A DNA stretch of 64,000 nt. Source: Psychroserpens burtonensis DSM 12212. GTDB lineage: Bacteria > Bacteroidota > Bacteroidia > Flavobacteriales > Flavobacteriaceae. Every line of letters starts with the position of its first letter. Position 1 is the first letter of the stretch. Below are positions 61,471-64,000 of the stretch, in pieces. The position numbers and the translations under genes are program-made. The DNA lies in contig NZ_AUDE01000019.1 in assembly GCF_000425305.1 (NCBI RefSeq), positions 1-64,000 of the forward strand, written 5' to 3'. The notes beneath the pieces were generated by a model. The model was not told the DNA's origin. It was given only the letters and a program-made list of their open reading frames with translations, and did no database searches.

Positions 61471-61544
61471 TAAAATTATTACATGTATTATAATTCCCAC
61501 ATGATAAATATCATATGCGATTTTTATCAAAGCAGTTAAATTTG
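61471..61544. promoter_or_regulatory. Shared divergent Fnr-like site with two promoters
   Basis: TGATAAATATCA at 61502-61513. Leftward -7 box TAATTTTA (61471-61478, 7/8) and rightward TAAATTTG (61537-61544, 8/8) each start 35 nt after the first base of the site as read on their strand. Both start codons are 51 bp from the site. Confidence 0.82.
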
Positions 61545-61563
61545 AATCTTAAATGGTAATATC

Positions 61564-61974
61564 ATGGTAACTAAAAAGAAAATGACACTTACATTTTATC
61601 AGAATCTTGGTAAATTATTTTATGCTATTGCAGCTTCTGATGGTAGCGTTAAATCCATAGAGTTTGATAAATTAAAGGCGTTTGTAAAAAAACAGTGGTT
61701 AGAAATGGATGCCATTGAAGATTTCTTTGGCACTGATGCTGCATATCAAATAGAAGTTGTTTTTGATTGGTTAAATCGTGATGAAGAACCTGATATTAAA
61801 TTATGTTATGAAGATTTTATAAGTTATAAGAAAGAGCAAAGTCACTTATTTACTGAAGATGTAAGGCATTTAATTTTAAAAACAGCCTCTTCTATTGCAC
61901 ACGCATTTTCCGGAATCAATAAATCAGAATTGATCATGCTTGCAAAACTAGATATAGAATTAAAAAAATATTAA
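61564..61974 (+). CDS. TerB-like helical protein
   Basis: 136 residues. YQNLGKLFYAIAASDGSVKSIEFDKLKAFV has the pattern of the TerB/DjlA-like helical domain (an A-A-DG-x-v...E motif) found in tellurite-resistance and stress proteins; here the domain is followed by an acidic, less conserved half. A metal-binding role in the TerB family is known, but its function here is not. An ATG 18 bp on is an alternative start. It is the first gene of the TerB-DUF302-thioredoxin operon. Confidence 0.78.
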   Translation: MVTKKKMTLTFYQNLGKLFYAIAASDGSVKSIEFDKLKAFVKKQWLEMDAIEDFFGTDAAYQIEVVFDWLNRDEEPDIKLCYEDFISYKKEQSHLFTEDVRHLILKTASSIAHAFSGINKSELIMLAKLDIELKKY

Positions 61975-61976
61975 CT

Positions 61977-62375
61977 ATGAATTATTATTTTACTAAGATC
62001 GTAAAAGGGCCATTTGATGCTGTGGAAAATAGAGTAGTAGCACTATTAAAAAATGAAGGGTTTGGGGTGCTTACACAAATTGACATACAAACAACTTTAA
62101 ATAGTAAACTACAAGTTGACTTTAAAAAGTATAAAATATTAGGTGCCTGTAATCCATCATTTGCATATAAAGCATTACAGGTAGAGGATAAGATCGGGAC
62201 TATGTTACCTTGTAATATTATTATACAAGAGCAATCCCCTAACAGCATTGAAGTCTCTGCAATAAACCCTTTAGTATCCATGCAGGAAGTAAAAAATGAT
62301 GCACTAAATAATCTAGCACACGAAGTCAGTGCAAAACTTGAAAAGGTTATAAAAAGTATAGAAAATGAAAAGTAG
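61977..62375 (+). CDS. DUF302 domain protein
   Basis: 132 residues. The DUF302 signature is clear: FDAVENRVVALLKNEGFGVLTQIDIQTTLNSKL, then ILGACNPSFAYKALQVEDKIGTMLPCNIII. The conserved Cys residues in GACNP and LLPCN (LPCN here) are present. The family appears in stress and sulfur-related operons, but its activity is not known. It begins 2 bp after the TerB-like gene and overlaps the thioredoxin gene by 11 bp. Confidence 0.92.
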   Translation: MNYYFTKIVKGPFDAVENRVVALLKNEGFGVLTQIDIQTTLNSKLQVDFKKYKILGACNPSFAYKALQVEDKIGTMLPCNIIIQEQSPNSIEVSAINPLVSMQEVKNDALNNLAHEVSAKLEKVIKSIENEK

Positions 62376-62664
62376 TTTTAATGATATCATACAGTCTGAA
62401 ATCCCTGTTTTAGTAGATTTTTTTGCTGATTGGTGTGGACCATGTAAAATGTTGGCGCCAGTTTTAAAACAGGTAAAAGAAGAACTTGGAGATGCAGTAA
62501 AAATTATAAAGATTGATGTTGATAAAAATCAACCGTTAGCAGCCAAGTACCAAGTGCGTGGAGTTCCAACTATGCTTTTATTTAAAAATGGTGCTCAGGT
62601 ATGGCGACAATCTGGGGTGCTTCAAAAAAATGAGATTATAGAAATTATAAAATCAAATCACTAG
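62365..62664 (+). CDS. trxA: Thioredoxin
   Basis: 99 residues with the classical active site DWCGPCKMLAP (about 21-31) and the cis-Pro loop RGVPTMLLF (about 65-73). There is no signal peptide, so it is cytoplasmic. It ends the operon and provides a reductant under the Fnr-like control of the divergent promoter. The start overlaps DUF302 by 11 bp, indicating coupled translation. Confidence 0.96.
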   Translation: MKSSFNDIIQSEIPVLVDFFADWCGPCKMLAPVLKQVKEELGDAVKIIKIDVDKNQPLAAKYQVRGVPTMLLFKNGAQVWRQSGVLQKNEIIEIIKSNH

Positions 62665-62851
62665 GGTAGTGAGCGTAGCTATAGAAGTATAAAAGAAGCC
62701 ATTCTAAAATGATTTTGTTGTCTTGAGATTGTCTAAGTACTAAGTATATTGCCGAGATGTTTTTAGAAAACCGGGTATGTTATAAAGATGTTTGGTTATA
62801 AAGAGTCTGCAATTGAAAAGAGTATTTGTTTAAGGCATAGCAATACCGTGA

Positions 62852-62959
62852 GCACTAATATATGGTCATGAATTGATGAACGCATATGGTTTTAAAACTA
62901 AAAATGGAGATTATCCAACAACTGCAAGTTTTGAATTATTGAAGCAAGTAGTACTCTAA
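62852..62959 (+). pseudogene. Possible gene fragment
   Basis: An open frame after a stop reads ALIYGHELMNAYGFKTKNGD and continues PTTASFELLKQVVL to a stop, with no suitable start codon (35 codons). Its amino-acid pattern looks coding, but I know no matching family. The call is weak. Confidence 0.25.
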
Positions 62960-63010
62960 TCAATCAATACAATTTATTTGTTTTATTTGATTTAGAGTTT
63001 TAGCAGCCCA

Positions 63011-63053
63011 TGATGAATATCATTTTATAAAAAGGTGCACAATGCTAATTTTG
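63011..63053 (+). promoter_or_regulatory. Fnr-like site and promoter of the WG-repeat gene
   Basis: TGATGAATATCA (63011-63022) with the -7 box TAATTTTG (63046-63053, 8/8) starting 35 nt after its first base. The ATG is at 63081. Confidence 0.82.
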
Positions 63054-63080
63054 ACAGATCACTCTTAAAATTTTAAAATC

Positions 63081-63695
63081 ATGAAAAAAGCAATAATTTT
63101 ATTTTTTGTCATTGTAATAATTCCAATTTTTGGATTCACACAATCTATTAAAAATTTGGATTATATCTCACCTTTCTATGATGGTATTGCAGCTATCAAA
63201 AAGGGAAATCAATGGGCTTTTATTAATAATAAAGGTGCTATTATAGTCGGTTTTAGAAATGATGTAGTCACTACAAAAATGACTAACGAAAACTATCCCA
63301 TATTTAGCGATAGAAGGTGTTTAATTAAGCAAATAAAAGATGGTATTTCCTACTTTGGTTATATAGATGCTGACGGTAAAACTATTATAGAACCTCAATT
63401 TTTAAATGCCTCAAATTTTAATGGTGGTAAAGCAATTGTTTTAGAATTAGTTAAAGAAATGGTTGGTCAAAATAAAGCCTTAGGCAAAGATGTGGTTTAC
63501 TACAAATATTATGAGGTGACCATAGATACCACTGGCCAAATTAAAAATTATCTAACTCAAGAGGCTGTTAATGTTGTTTTAGATAAGGAATTTATGCGAA
63601 AGCCACCTGAAATTATATCCAAACATATTTCAGACAACCTATACGCTGTTATGTATAAAGATAATACATGGGCAATCATTATCACTAATGAATAA
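63081..63695 (+). CDS. Secreted WG-repeat protein
   Basis: 204 residues with a signal peptide (IPIFGFTQ). WG/KWG-type beta repeats are visible: QWAFINNKGAIIVGF, YFGYIDADGKTIIEPQF and a final TWAIIITNE. Such repeats form small surface-exposed strands; the function is unknown. The gene is followed immediately by the site-2 protease gene, whose upstream ATG (63688) lies inside its last codons, so the two are probably translationally coupled. Confidence 0.85.
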   Translation: MKKAIILFFVIVIIPIFGFTQSIKNLDYISPFYDGIAAIKKGNQWAFINNKGAIIVGFRNDVVTTKMTNENYPIFSDRRCLIKQIKDGISYFGYIDADGKTIIEPQFLNASNFNGGKAIVLELVKEMVGQNKALGKDVVYYKYYEVTIDTTGQIKNYLTQEAVNVVLDKEFMRKPPEIISKHISDNLYAVMYKDNTWAIIITNE

Positions 63696-63705
63696 TACTA
63701 TAAAA

Positions 63706-64000
63706 ATGAAAGCAAACTTAGATTTAGGTAGTGTCGCCGGAATTAAAATAAAAGTGCACTGGACATTTTTATTTTTAATTGTATGGATTATTTTTGATGA
63801 ACTAAAAAGAGGTGGAGGTACAGATAGTGTTCTTTTTAATATATCCTTTATATTGGCGGTTTTTGTTTGCGTTATATTACATGAATTAGGTCATGCCTTA
63901 ACAGCAAAGTATTTTGGTGTTAAAACCGAAAAAATAACATTACTCCCAATTGGAGGAATGGCAAGTTTTGATAAAATGCCAGAATCTCCAAAGCAAGAAT
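63706..64000 (+). CDS. Site-2 protease family metalloprotease (3' truncated by window end)
   Basis: 98 residues visible from ATG at 63706 (MKANLDLGSVAGIKIKVHW); ATG at 63688 is in frame and would overlap the WG gene. A first membrane segment (about 20-35) and a second carrying the zinc motif HELGHALTAKYFGV (about 61-74, HExxH) are present, followed by ITLLPIGGMASF. This is the N-terminus of a SpoIVFB-like intramembrane protease, a type often carrying C-terminal CBS domains; the end is outside the window. Confidence 0.92.
   Translation, partial: MKANLDLGSVAGIKIKVHWTFLFLIVWIIFDELKRGGGTDSVLFNISFILAVFVCVILHELGHALTAKYFGVKTEKITLLPIGGMASFDKMPESPKQE

Larger units (their letters stand above)
62665..63080. 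other. Intergenic region with an Fnr-like promoter and a possible coding relic
   Basis: The right end holds the WG-gene promoter (63011-63053). A relic-like frame is at 62852-62959. The rest has no recognisable content. Confidence 0.5.

Noticed and set aside
1-64000. CRISPR arrays, insertion sequences, prophage or integrative elements
   Set aside because: No regularly spaced direct repeats with spacers, no transposase or integrase ORF, and no att-like duplication at the tRNA-Thr gene.

Overview
The window comes from a low-GC Bacteroidota chromosome, almost certainly a member of the Flavobacteriaceae. Supporting evidence: a type IX secretion/gliding gene set (CHU_C-type C-terminal domain, PorP/SprF, OmpA with PD40 repeats), a FecI/FecR/STN-TonB receptor locus, TAnnTTTG-type -7 promoter boxes, a single tRNA-Thr without an encoded CCA, and a trp operon in the order E-G-D-C-F-B-A.

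Layout. 1-4.4 kb: end of a secreted DUF11-like adhesin, then PorP/SprF and an OmpA/PD40 protein. 4.5-6.8 kb: idi-queD-manA, a small conserved protein and tRNA-Thr. 6.9-16 kb: mixed housekeeping genes, an SPFH/small membrane protein/ribbon-helix-helix operon, and beside it a perfect sigma-54 promoter that drives no ORF but runs into a strong terminator (candidate small RNA). 14.5-19.4 kb: ECF sigma, FecR and TonB receptor. 19.4-25.3 kb: a GMC-oxidoreductase remnant, RNA helicase, trmL, YitT and a DUF805 gene broken by one nonsense codon. 25.4-34.9 kb: a full trp operon with two carbohydrate-related genes (GH-like lipoprotein and CBM9-like protein) overlapping between trpB and trpA, a repeat inserted in frame in trpF, duplicated spacers, and a complete attenuator with a three-Trp leader peptide. 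35-43 kb: MarR/YceI, thioredoxin-like proteins, rhodaneses, DsbD, aldo/keto reductase, MsrA/MsrB (redox repair). 43.3-45.7 kb: a PBP1A-type peptidoglycan synthase.

45.7-64 kb is a stress island: Hsp20, a beta-CASP metallo-hydrolase, an ATP-cone/nuclease protein, five tandem-domain universal stress proteins, two histidine kinases, a response regulator fused to a cNMP-binding/Crp-type HTH, a TerB-like/DUF302/thioredoxin operon, a WG-repeat protein and a site-2 protease. The main discovery is a shared promoter architecture: seven intergenic copies of TGAT-N4-ATCA (one with a single mismatch), each followed by a -7 box (TAnnTTTG or one mismatch) whose first base lies exactly 35 nt after the first base of the site. 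One site does this in both directions, giving eight promoters. I infer a Crp/Fnr-type regulon in which the PAS kinase (59114-60619) and the receiver-cNMP-HTH protein (57975-59027) control chaperone, Usp, thioredoxin and signalling genes. One of these promoters drives a structured leader or small RNA carrying a perfect 56-bp palindrome.
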